Below are positions 54,420 through 64,000 of a stretch of 64,000 bases of DNA, piece after piece. Location of the stretch: the NCBI GenBank assembly GCA_012845835.1, contig JABAKD010000023.1, forward strand, positions 22,879,108 to 22,943,107, read 5' to 3'. A program made the position numbers and the translations under genes. Numbering within the stretch: the first letter of the stretch is position 1; each line of letters starts with the position of its first letter. The notes below the pieces were generated by a model. The model ran no database searches. It worked only from the letters and a program-made list of their open reading frames with translations, and was not told the DNA's origin. This DNA comes from Undaria pinnatifida. Taxonomy: Eukaryota; Sar; Phaeophyceae; Laminariales; Alariaceae.

Positions 54420-55560
54420 ACATCGTTAGTTTTTTTTTTTTATCCACTACATATATTCCCCCGATCCCTCCCCCCCCACCCCCCTTTATTTTTCCGCCCA
54501 GTTTGTTTAAACGCCCAGCTTGAAATCGAAATCGGTCAGATATAATAAACACGTCTACGCAGTTGATATCACGTCATTATCTTTCTAACCATCCATGACG
54601 TAGTTTTCATTCTTCCCCCCCCCCCTCAACCCCCCTCCTCCAACGCCCCCTCCTTTCCCACCACCCGCACGATCGCCTAGACCTAGCACCACGCGTATAA
54701 CAAACCCCTACATATATTTGATCTCACAGCCGGAGTGTAATACAATATTATAAGTGACCTAAACCTCCTTAACCCCCCCCCCCCCCCCCCCCCCCCACTC
54801 CCTCCCTCCTTTTTTTTTTTTTTTTTTTCGCTCTCCCTTGCTCAAACGGCCCACCTAATATCGAAATTCGCCAGAGTAATAAACACTTCACGCACTGGAT
54901 ATCACCTCATTATCTTTCAAGAGCCATCCATGCCGCTGCTTTTCCCTCCACCCGCCCCCCCCCCCCCTCCCCCTCCCCCGCCCCCGCCCCGAACGCCCCC
55001 TCCTTCCCCACCACCCGCACCATCGCCTAGACCTAGCACCACACGTATAGCAAGCCCCTAATCTATGCCACCAAAAGCCCTTGCCCCCTCCCCCCCCCCA
55101 CCTCCCCACTCCCCCCACCCCATCCCACCCCCACCCCCTCGAACACTCCGCCCTTTACTCACTGATTGTACGACTTACAGGATATACATGATAAAGTGGT
55201 GCATTCTTTCCAAAACCGTCACATTTATCCCCTTAAAAGAATGTATAGTTTCCACGCACAGATTGGGCTGCCCCAACCCCCCCCCCCCCCCCCCCCAATG
55301 ATAGTTTCCACGCACAAATTGAGCTGCCCCCCTCCCCCCCCCCCCCTCCAACCCCGCTCCTATTTGATCAAAACCAGGCCCCCACGTCCTTCGAAACTCC
55401 GCCCTCCCCTCACCGGTTATTCGACTTACAGGATTCACTTGATAAACGGATGCATTTCCTTCCACAGCTGTCAGATTTTGTCCCCCTCACAAACGGGTTT
55501 TATAGTTTCCGCGCACAGACTGACTAACATCACCCTGTTGACCCTGATAGCTACACTGTA
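54420..55560. repeat. C-rich complex array with long homopolymers
   Basis: A unit of about 335 bp appears at 54510-54770 and 54850-55080 (ATCACSTCATTATCTTTC, ATCGCCTAGACCTAGCACCA). A unit of about 250 bp appears at 55160-55300 and 55425-55530 (ACGACTTACAGGAT, ATAGTTTCCRCGCACAGA). C-runs of about 22 (54775-54796), 20 (55277-55296) and several of 8-14, plus a T-run at 54810-54828. The minus strand is G-run rich. Confidence 0.8.
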
Positions 55561-55574
55561 GTTGTAAGGGGAGT

Positions 55575-55704
55575 CGCCGACCTATATCCTTAATGAGGAC
55601 ACACAACCCGTAATACGCGCGATCGGAGTATCACACAGCTTGCAAAGATGAGTTTCGACGAAATATTCGATCTCACAGCTGGGGTGTATATTCATTTTTT
55701 ATAG
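55575..55704 (+). repeat. AKMSxxxxFxxLTAxV peptide repeat, copy 3
   Basis: QLAKMSFDEIFDLTAGVYIH, ATG 55648, stop TAG 55702-55704. I have an unverified recollection of very similar peptides in hypothetical proteins of unrelated eukaryotes. Confidence 0.5.
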
Positions 55705-55724
55705 CTTTTTTCCAACGCACACGG

Positions 55725-55930
55725 TTGGGGGGCCTTCCAATGCACACTGCCGGAATCCTTCCAACGCACACTGACTACGGCTCGGTTTGCATCCAAGCAC
55801 TGTTCGGCTGCCGTGCCAACCTAACACTGGTGGGGCATTTTGCGACGCACACTGTCACGGCCCTTCCAACGCACACTGTCACGGCCCTTCCAACGCACAC
55901 TTACGACGGCTCGGAGGGGAAGGGTTCGGG
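55725..55930. repeat. 23-bp minisatellite region
   Basis: CCTTCCAACGCACACTGTCA plus CGG and variants, about six copies of TTCCAACGCACACT or similar. Two adjacent perfect units at 55848-55893. Confidence 0.8.
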
Positions 55931-56334
55931 GGGGGGGTCGCGTCGCCCCCCCCCCCCCCGACACTGCTAATTGCTTCCGAACACCGTTCAGCTGCCGTGC
56001 CATCCAAACACTACACTGCTGCTGTTAGGGGGTTGTAGGGTTCCTTTTCTCCACTGCACCCCACAGAACTCTGCCTTCCTTCCTAGTGCAACACTGCTGT
56101 ACGCGGCTTTGAGGTTGCGCTCGTGCACCCAACACTCTTCTTCGGTCCCTCTGTGCGTCTGCTACAGTGTGTCCGCTGCGCACACGTGCTTCAGACACAT
56201 GGTGCATTCGGCTGCTGTTGCGAGCTGTACTCCTTCTCCTGTCTCGACTGCCGCAACACTCAAGTACAGCAGTCTACTTGCTGCTTTAGACACTGTCCTG
56301 TTGCCTTACGTGCCGCCAACAGCACTCATGCGTA

Positions 56335-57060
56335 GCGGTCCGGTGGGTGTGCTGTTTTGTGTCTTTTACGCGAGTACATACAGCCTACACCTCCTTGCTC
56401 ACTTTTTTGTGACGTGCGATTCGATCCTGCCCGTGGTCTGCCGTGTTCGTCTCCGACGGCCGCGAGTGTGTCCTTTAACTGCGTCTGCTACCTCGCTGCT
56501 GGTCGCTGCTCCTCTCTTGCCACTGCTGTGGGTGTCTGCTATGAGCCTTCGTATGTTTGCTCGTGCTAGAGTTCTGCTGGTCTTAAGCTATGCTTTACCA
56601 ACGAATCGCACTTATTTTGTGACCTGGGCTGCGGAAATTTACCCTCTCGTGAAAAACACCCCCTCCCCAAGTATCCAACTGCCACAAAACAACAAAAGCG
56701 CTGTTCCGTAACACTTTCATCCTCTCGCCCTCAGCACACACCCCCACTCACACCCCGCACACCAAACCCCCACTACTTCTGTCCACTTATGCACGGCGGT
56801 CCGGTGGGTGTGCTTCTGTGTGTCTGTGTCACGCGAGTACATACAGCCTAAACCTCCCTGCTCACTTCTTTGTAGCCCGTGATTCGATCCTGCCCGTGGT
56901 CTGCCGTGTGCATCTCCGGCGGCGGCGAGTTTGTCCTTCTATTGCGGCTGCTGTCTCGCTGCTGCCGCTGCTCCTCCCTTGCGATTGCTGCGGGTGTCTG
57001 CTATGAGCCTTCGTATGGTTACTCGTGCTAGACTTCTTCTGGTCTTTGGCTGCGTGTCTC
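56335..57060. repeat. 270-bp direct duplication, 455 bp apart
   Basis: 56335-56605 and 56790-57060 share CACGCGAGTACATACAGCCT or a close variant, CGATCCTGCCCGTGGTCTGC, GTCTGCTATGAGCCTTCGTA. Plus frames (56 kb) are open, but the copies do not keep a common uninterrupted frame. Confidence 0.8.
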
Positions 57061-57168
57061 ACCTGCAGTTTCTCGCCTACACATATTTGCGGCAAGTGTA
57101 CCACGTACGCGCAGTCGATACTCGGGGCCAGTACTCGATAATAAGTCTAACCCTCTGCGTACTGCGTA

Positions 57169-57535
57169 CGAGGGCTCCGCCCCGCGGACGGCGTCAGTCG
57201 CCCGCTACGCTCGCGCAAGGAAGATTTCAACTAAATGTGAAGGGGGCAGAAAGAATAGGCCCATGATTCAGTGCCACTAGCGATATGATAATGCCAAGCA
57301 TGAGCTACTTGTGCGGAGCTGATTGCCCTGTCTATGCTGTGCTGTATGTTGGCGATGCCACGTTCTGATCGGCAGTAGTACGGGTGTAATTTGAAAAAAA
57401 TCGCGAAGAGGACCGAGATGGAGAACAAAATCAACGACGAAAGCAAAAGGACGAGTACACACGTACTGCCGGCACATGGTATCTGGTACTTCGCCTAATA
57501 CCTGGTGGTACTCGGTTGGGGTTGTAAAGAAAGCG
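57169..57535 (-). mobile_element. Extra E-family 3' module adjoining E4
   Basis: Diverged terminal hairpin (GCGGACGGCGTCAGTCGCCC) with end GAGCCCTCG, then T. Mirrors 29151-29520 in layout. Confidence 0.6.
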
Positions 57536-58681
57536 CACGGCTCTGCTCCGCGGGCGGCTGACGTCGCCCGCTACGCTTGCGCAAGGAAGAATGCAACTGA
57601 AACATGTCAAGGGGGCAGGAAGAAGAGGCCCGTGGTTATTTGGTGCAAGTAGTGAATTGATAATGCCAAGAGGTGCTTGTGCAGAGCTAATTGCCCTGCA
57701 CTGTGCTATGTGCTTGTTGATGTCACGTTCTGAACGGCAGTACGTGTAATATATGCGAGGGGGGGGGGACATGGGGACCGAGAGAGGACAATCAACTGAA
57801 GAAAGCAAAAGACGAGTACGCAACACATACATACACCTGGTACCTGTATCATACCTGGTACTACTACTACTGCTGCATTTTCAAAAGAACGCACAGCGCC
57901 GCACGACATGGCACCGCAAAACGAAGGGCAAGGCACGGCACCGAACTGCGCTGCGCTGCTGAGCTATATATAGCCGGGCTGACCTGAGCTGGGGGTGCAT
58001 TGTGATCCAACAACGTAATATGTACCTGGTGTAGTATTCATAGTACCGGTACGTGGTGTGATACTTCGAATGTTACTGGCATGTACGAACAAGTAAAAGT
58101 ACAGCAAAGCACGCAGCATTGGCAAAGCACGGCGCTGCGCTCTGCTGAGCTGGCGCTGCGCTGCGGTGCGCAGCTGAGCTGAGCTACAGGCCACGGCAGG
58201 GCATCGCAAGGCACTGCACGGCGCTTCGCTGCTGAGCTATAGCGCTGCGGTGGGGTGCTGGGCGGCGCTGAGCTGATGCGCCAAGCCCAGATCTCAGCCT
58301 ATGAAACTTTGTGCAAGTACAAAACAAACGGTGGAAATCACAAAAAAGCTAAATCTGGACCGTTCCGCAAGTAATGCACAGGCGGTAAATTAGCGGCAAA
58401 TGGTAGGAAGTTCAACTTACTACACAAAATGGAAGAATAAATCGCGAAAAAGTTCAAAATCGTGTTGCCAGAAAAGCCATTATTTTGCAGGAAGCAGCTG
58501 AAAAGTCCAGAAACACCTGGCGAAACGAGCAGAAACAAAACTAAAAACGCGGAGCAAGAAATAAAAGAAAAGCTGGACCGTTCCGCAAGTAATAGACAGA
58601 GGCGGTGTCGAAGTGGGATCCCCGGAGATGCCAGGGGTGCACCAACCGAGCACTTTCAGAAAAAATTTAAGTAAGTCTATG
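57536..58681 (-). mobile_element. E4: near-complete E-family element
   Basis: 5' end CATAGACTTAC at 58681, 3' hairpin end at about 57536 (GCGGGCGGC with GTCGCCCGC; terminal CTTG lost). Contains the TATA module (TATATATAG at 57965), GC-rich module (58095-58280) and a 58300-58670 segment (CTGGACCGTTCCGCAAGTAA twice) also in E3. Confidence 0.7.
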
Positions 58682-58904
58682 TATCAAATAGTCTGTGAAG
58701 CACATCCCGCCTTCCCTCTCTGTCCGCTCTGCTCGTTGATCTCTGAGGGATTTGACAGCAGTACAATGGCAGTAGAGCAGCTCGTGTCTTGCGAGGATAA
58801 CTAGCGTCAACGCTTCGCACGTGACCCTAGTTATAGATGTTAATATAAGTGTTGGAGCCTGACCTGTGAATGCTGACTAGGTTCCATAGAGAAAACACAA
58901 CCAC

Positions 58905-59222
58905 AGCAACAACAACAACAACAACAACAACTACAACTACAACTACAACTACAACTACAACTACAACTACAACTACAACTACAACTACAACTACAACTAC
59001 TACAACTACAACTACAACTACAACTACAACTACAACTACAACTACAACAACTACTACTACTACTACTACAACTACTACAACTACAACTACAACTAAAACT
59101 ACAACTACAACTACAACTACAACTACAACTACAACTACAACTACAACTACAACTACAACTACAGCAAACAGCAAACAGCAAACAGCAACAGCAGCAACAA
59201 CAACCACAACCACAACCACAAC
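58905..59222. repeat. About 300-bp (ACAACT)n microsatellite
   Basis: ACA and ACT triplets alternate almost without interruption; a plus frame reads poly-Thr and a minus frame poly-Val. No gene is supported by these runs. Confidence 0.95.
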
Positions 59223-59229
59223 TTAGTCA

Positions 59230-60430
59230 TTCAGGTCGAAGTATTCCAGGGACTCGCATGCACTCAGTCATTTTAGGTCGAAGTACTCCAGGCATTGAGT
59301 CATTCAACATGACTGGTACTCGGGAGTATTTGGCTGAGTACTAATGACTGGTACTGGTACTCTGACGACCGTTAAATCTACAAACTTTTGACTTTTCATA
59401 TATACCTCGCACTGGTGGAATCGTATTTTTAGTCTACGCGAAACAAGCATTTCATTCACTTTTACATTTTCTTCAATTGTTGGTACACACTTCGTTGATG
59501 TTGCATCACATTCTTCAGAACACCTGTCGTTTGTTTTTCTTTTCTTTTTTTGTTATTTTGTTCCTCTTTTTTCATGGTCTGGCTTGGTTTGTTGTGTTCT
59601 CGTACCCGGCACTTCAGCATTTCAATTGTTTTACCTTGATGATTTGCGACTGTTTGATTTGCACTATTTTTCACAGTCGGTGACCACATAATTTCTATCT
59701 CTAAGATGAAGAATCAGCACGGACACTGGGCGTACTGATGATGGGTAGAGACAACGGTTCAATGTGCAAACAACTCCCACACTTCATTGCGGTACTTATA
59801 CTTATGTTATCTATCTATCAATGGCTCCAAGATCTAGATCTATTTATTCTCCCTTCTTTTTATTGGGGGGAGGAGGGGTGTACTCAGTTTGTGCATGGCC
59901 GTAGTCGTATGACCATAAACCCTCGCATCCCTACTATGCCGGGACAGAGCACGTCGGGTTTTCACCAACCAGGCAGACATTGCTTAGACTTAGCGCGAAG
60001 CGCCGTGAGATCTTCGGCGAGTCGCATGAAGGGTGGACTGCATCCTTCCAAGAACCGCTCGTAAGACGGACTTCGGCACTTTATGCCTATTTTCTTGCTT
60101 ATGGATGACAGCGCCAATGAGTTGTACTTTGTTTTCTGGTGTGCCCGCTCCAGAGATAGCAATGGGTATTACTATGTAACTGCGTCGTGCGTGCCTTAGC
60201 ATATTTACTTTACATATTTACACTACGTGATGCGATCTTTACTCTTGTGCGGATTTAGGGTTCTCCACCCCGCACAATATGATCGACTCGATAACCATCA
60301 TGGTGACCGCCAAAAAACGAACGGTGCCATGGTTGTCTAGCTCACGCAGTGATTGGCATGTTTTACAGCGTCGTTGCCATCCAATGCCACGCCCAATGTA
60401 ATGTTTTGCAGCGTCGGTGCCAACCGAGGC
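59230..60430. other. No gene recognised
   Basis: Short motif repeats (AGTCATT, AGGTCGAAGTA, CTCCAGG) at 59224-59345. A 70-codon minus frame at 60202-59990 has no clear family. Confidence 0.4.
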
Positions 60431-60439
60431 CAACAATAA

Positions 60440-61240
60440 TATATACCTGGTATACCTTAAGACAGGAGGGGGGGATATTCATTTTGTTGCTTGTCTTAGT
60501 TATTTGACCATTGACCGCGCCTCCCTTTTGAGACGGAGCACTGTTCCTACTCCTGATAGAGAAACCTCCGACATTTGGGCGCTCATTAGTTTTTTTTCAT
60601 TTATTGCACATAAACTGTTTGCTTATCCTATTTCTTTCCTGTTTCACCGTCTGTGGCCACCATCTATCTCCTAGGAGAGCGATCGTTTTCTTGCCGCTCT
60701 CTAGTCTACCAAACTCTTCCATGTCACATCCGTCTAATTTCCTCATCTCCTCTACTAACACATGCCGTTCCTCCTTGTATATTCACATTCTCCAATTATG
60801 AGAGTCCCACTTTCTATTGTTGTGCCACACGGGCACATGTGTGCATCCACGTCCTCTCGAGTATTGGTTTATCTATTTTTTCTTTCTGGTAGGTCCAGGC
60901 CCCCTACACGAAATCGCAGTTTCAGTTTTTTCGCGTAGTCCAATAGGCCGTGCATATACGATTTTATTCCAATATCTTCCCTCAACCCCCCGTATATTTC
61001 TTGAGTATTTCTCCGCTTTCATACTATTTCTTAGCGCTAGCCTTTCCCTTTCTTCTATCCTTTCTTTCACTTCTGTCTCGTACCCGCCAAACTTGTCTGT
61101 GGACAGGACCTCTTCTCGGTCTCCTAAACCATTCCATATTTTCCCGACTACGTTATCCCATCTTATTCCAGCTCGACCTTTTGCTGTTTTCTCCCGTACA
61201 GGCCTATCAGCTATGGCTGGTAACCTCCTTTCTGGCATAT
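60440..61240 (-). pseudogene. Non-LTR-like retrotransposon reverse transcriptase, C-terminal remnant
   Basis: Minus-strand segments in order: RLPAIADRPVREKTAKGRAG, VVGKIWNGLGDREEVLSTDK, TEVKERIEERERLALRN, then after a shift EIYGGLREDIGIKSYMHGLL, DYAKKLKLRFRVGGLDLPER, a stop, and MCPCGTTIESGTLIIGEC. The final CxC...C block is the zinc-knuckle-like tail after the RT of many LINE-type elements; the expected His is Leu here. Later segments (GDRWWPQT-like, NVGGVS-like) appear with several frameshifts. The family pattern is recalled from algal/protist RT proteins, not searched. RT core absent. Confidence 0.6.
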
Positions 61241-61244
61241 GTGT

Positions 61245-62260
61245 ACGTATAATTGTCATTTTTTTCCTTTCGGGCACATGTCTTCGTGCTTGCACCTTTA
61301 TCCGATCCGTTAGGGGGGGTGGGCACTATTGGACCGTTGGGGTCACGTTGCCGAAGGTTTGGGCGCAGTATGTCACGCATGGCAAACCTTTAAATATGTT
61401 TGGCCATGGGCATGGATAAGGCAAATCCCCGGGTTTCCGCAACATCCCCGGGGATGGTGTTTCCGCATCCCCCCGGGGATCGGGTTTACGCATCCCTTTG
61501 ATGCAAACCCAAAAACTACACCTGGTATGCACATCATGCGCGCGTATCAGACTACCAGACCCAGATAAACATTCGGTCTGATTTTTTCCCTCTCTTGAAC
61601 ACACACTTGAGCACAACCAAGACGCAGAGAGCACGACGTTAAGAAACTGCCGACCAGCAGCAGCGCCAGCAGGCAGCACCGTGCGTATGTGGCACATCCA
61701 TCTGCACCGTTCTGCTGTGGCTAGTTGATTTTTTCGGGGTCTGCCTTGTATCTGTAATCGATGACCTGCGTTTTGCTGCTGCTGTGGACGGCATCTCCAT
61801 TATGAACGAAAATATTAGGACCGTTTGGATTTAAGACTTTTGCATGGTTGGTTCTTTACATTTCCGACCATCAAGTTGTGCTACTCCCCCCACGCGACCA
61901 TGAGTGGGCAATAGTGAACATGCAGATAACACAGAAAAGGCTACAACCGTGCCCAGCAGCACAAGCAACAGCAGGCAACAGCATCATCATGCGCGTGTGG
62001 CATACCCCAACGCGATGTGCTGCTGTTGTGACTCTGTGTTTCATAGAGCATTAGAGCAGTACACGTATGGCAGCAAACCGATGCGTTGGTGCGGACTCGA
62101 ATTTCGCTAGGCAAAGCAAATTCGTCTCCTCGTTGGGACAATTTCGAATGGTACAACGATCAAAACAATCTAGCGTGATTTGTTTTTACTCTAAAAGCAA
62201 ACATCAGTGGATACAGGCGCTGATGATCCATGAGGAAGGGCTTCTCTGTCCCCGTTCCTC
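61245..62260. repeat. R2 dispersed repeat, copy d (long)
   Basis: Colinear with 45065-46080. Abuts the retrotransposon remnant at GTACGTATAATTGTCATTTT. Confidence 0.8.
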
Positions 62261-62264
62261 ATTC

Positions 62265-63100
62265 CGTGTATAGAACACGGTATCAGGTAAACTCCATAAC
62301 AACGCAGAAATCTTGGCCATTTTCGTCCGTACTCAAAAGCTCGCATACATGACACGTACGTACATAAAATGTTTAAGCACCTGTGGATTATTTAAGCTTT
62401 ATATCTACCCTACCCCCACTGCTCAGTCGTTTTTGTACCGCATACAGATACCGCGTACCATAGCGCTGCACACACGCATCATAAGGGTGGGGGGTTGAGG
62501 GGACAATCCAACAAAAGAGGGTTTGCGACATAATACTATTATCCATCATTGCCCAGCAAAGTATGTCAAACAGCAATATCTTACCTGGTACTGGGCACAA
62601 CAGGTGCAAGGTTAGGGTGGAACCTTCAGTTCATTGAGAAGAAACACAACCACCGTTTCCACCGTCGTATTGCAATGTTCACGTGAGTAATACCGTATTT
62701 TCTACGCATGACCGAAATACAAATGTAGGTTTTCGGCGGAGACGAATTGCTTAACTCTTTGGCACGCGAGGGAAATGGTCAATTAAAAATGAACCAAAGT
62801 AGCAAAATGCCATGCCAGGGTGGGAGGGGTCAGGGGGAAACGCACAAGCATTTACCCTACAGAGCCCTCTGCCCTAGCTACCATTCCACGGGAATAGCAA
62901 ACTATTAACCAAGAATAGCAAGTCACATTGCTACGTCAGACAGCACTGCTGCCGAAATACCTCAGACGGGAAATACTGTCTTCATGATACATGACCTGTT
63001 TGTTGCCCAGTCGGGTCCAAAAGGCGGGAATGGTGCTCCGCCTTGGTGTCCGTGCCATCCAGCGTCCTCCATCGCAACCAGCCACCTTGTGCTGATTCGA
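62265..63100. other. No gene recognised
   Basis: Single-copy sequence without motifs; a TACCTGGTAC copy at 62583. Confidence 0.4.
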
Positions 63101-63144
63101 ACTCTGGCCTAGACGTCAATGGGCTCTCCAGCCGACGCTCCCAC

Positions 63145-63208
63145 GCAGCACGATGGATTTGACTCGTAGTTGAGTTCACAACTAAACCATTAAGCCATCC
63201 GTTCTTCC
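63145..63208 (-). repeat. Weak tRNA-like segment
   Basis: Minus strand ACGGATGGCTTAATGGTTTA (A-box-like) and GAGTCAAATCC (B-box-like) with GTGAACTC/GAGT pairing. No convincing acceptor stem. Confidence 0.3.
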
Positions 63209-63357
63209 CCCGAAGCCCCCCCCCCCGCTGTCGGAATAATCGTGCTCGAATTCAGCTGGAGCTGGCGGCGGCCGAGCAGGGGGTGGTGCGTCCGGCGACT
63301 GCAGCTGCAGCTGCTGCTGTTGTTGCGGTCATTGCTCCTCCTGCTCCTAGTCTCCTC

Positions 63358-63774
63358 TCACCCTCCATCATCCCAAACATTTTCCCTATCAAGGGCCATC
63401 ACTTTCTCCACATCAACCATCATCCCTTGTTCCTCCGCCTCAACCACCTGCACCAGAGGTGCAGCAGCTGTCTCGCCCCTCGCTCCTTGGAGAAACACTG
63501 ACTCTGTCACAGCAGGTGTAGCAGGAGGTGGAAGCCAGCGTTCCTCGGCTCTTGGTGTATGTGCTGCGGCTGTCGCGGATGCTGCAGTTGCTTGAAGCTG
63601 AGCTTGAAGCTGGGCCACCCTCCGTTGCAATTTCTGAAGCTCGAATTGCAACGCAGCTTGTCTCACGCTCTCTGTCAATTGGTCGATCTGGTTCTGGAGT
63701 CTGTAGAACAGACCCCATCCGGCAGTCATTTGGTTCAGGGTCAGACGGCCACAACAGAACCACCTTAGATACAT
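63358..63774 (-). CDS. Possible coiled-coil protein, 138 codons
   Basis: ATG at 63774-63772, stop at 63358. Residues about 25-65 form a heptad-like helix (FYRLQNQIDQLTESVRQAAL, QKLQRRVAQLQAQLQ), then an Ala/Thr linker and a Pro-rich, acidic C-terminus (MVDVEKVMALDRENVWDDGG). An upstream in-region frame (MSHGQDGVVGG..., 63880-63765) also looks helical, so the gene could start earlier with an intron or frameshift. No family recognised; Gag-like proteins can look like this. Confidence 0.4.
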   Translation of the reverse strand: MYLRWFCCGRLTLNQMTAGWGLFYRLQNQIDQLTESVRQAALQFELQKLQRRVAQLQAQLQATAASATAAAHTPRAEERWLPPPATPAVTESVFLQGARGETAAAPLVQVVEAEEQGMMVDVEKVMALDRENVWDDGG

Positions 63775-64000
63775 CTATTGAGTTGGTTCTGCGTTGCGAG
63801 AAGCTCTTCCAGCTCCTGCGTTTTCGCCCGGTGAAAACTCTCCACCGGTCCCCCAACGACTCCGTCCTGGCCATGTGACATTATGGGCTCACGTCGATAT
63901 CCCCAGCTCTCTCCCCTCTCGGGAGTGTCTGGAATCCGAAGATTGAGGCTCCGATCAGGTCGCAGTAGTTCGGTTGTAATCGTGTTTTCTGACTCCTAGG

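Noticed and set aside
58827-59219. 130-codon poly-Val frame and matching poly-Thr frame
   Set aside because: Pure translation of the ACA/ACT microsatellite in both strands.

Overview
The window looks like nuclear DNA of a repeat-rich eukaryote. The signs are canonical GT-AG introns that join reading frames in phase, Helitron helicase fragments carrying an OTU domain, tRNA-headed SINE-like repeats, long microsatellites and many minisatellites. I see no operons and no bacterial, organellar or rRNA genes. The mix would fit an alga, oomycete or other protist, but I cannot name the organism. No complete host housekeeping gene was recognised.

Layout. 1-3.6 kb: 3'-truncated, five-exon, minus-strand transposase-like gene (AT-hook, Cys zinc region, start of a DDE-like domain). 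3.8-6.4 kb: tandem repeats, a perfect hairpin, a SINE. 6.5-11.5 kb: two head-to-tail copies of a non-autonomous element (E1, E2) ending in a GC hairpin plus CTTG. 11.6-13.2 kb: low-complexity and dyad arrays. 13.3-14.4 kb: Helitron helicase/OTU remnant with a 3' terminal hairpin. 14.5-26.6 kb: mostly unassigned, with a SINE and a 296-bp x3 array. 26.6-30.8 kb: further E-family copies. 31-33.3 kb: a 467-bp array split by a SINE. 33.5-42.9 kb: unassigned DNA, a hairpin cluster and an LTR-like repeat pair. 44.0-45.1 kb: second Helitron/OTU remnant. 46.7-48.8 kb: element with inverted termini. 48.8-52.7 kb: tyrosine-recombinase element with split direct repeats. 54.4-57.1 kb: C-rich and other arrays. 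57.2-58.7 kb: E4. 58.9-59.2 kb: ACA/ACT tract. 60.4-61.2 kb: retrotransposon C-terminal remnant. 63.4-63.8 kb: possible coiled-coil gene.

How the parts relate. Nearly everything recognisable is mobile-element derived. The two Helitron remnants each end 181-186 bp after their OTU stop in a hairpin followed by CTTG and T. The E family ends in a comparable hairpin-GGAG-CTTG module, so the E elements may be non-autonomous relatives of the Helitrons. The recombinase element has the A1-ORFs-B1A2-B2 repeat order known from PAT/Ngaro-type elements, but no reverse transcriptase was found in it. All family assignments come from reading motifs by eye, without any database search.
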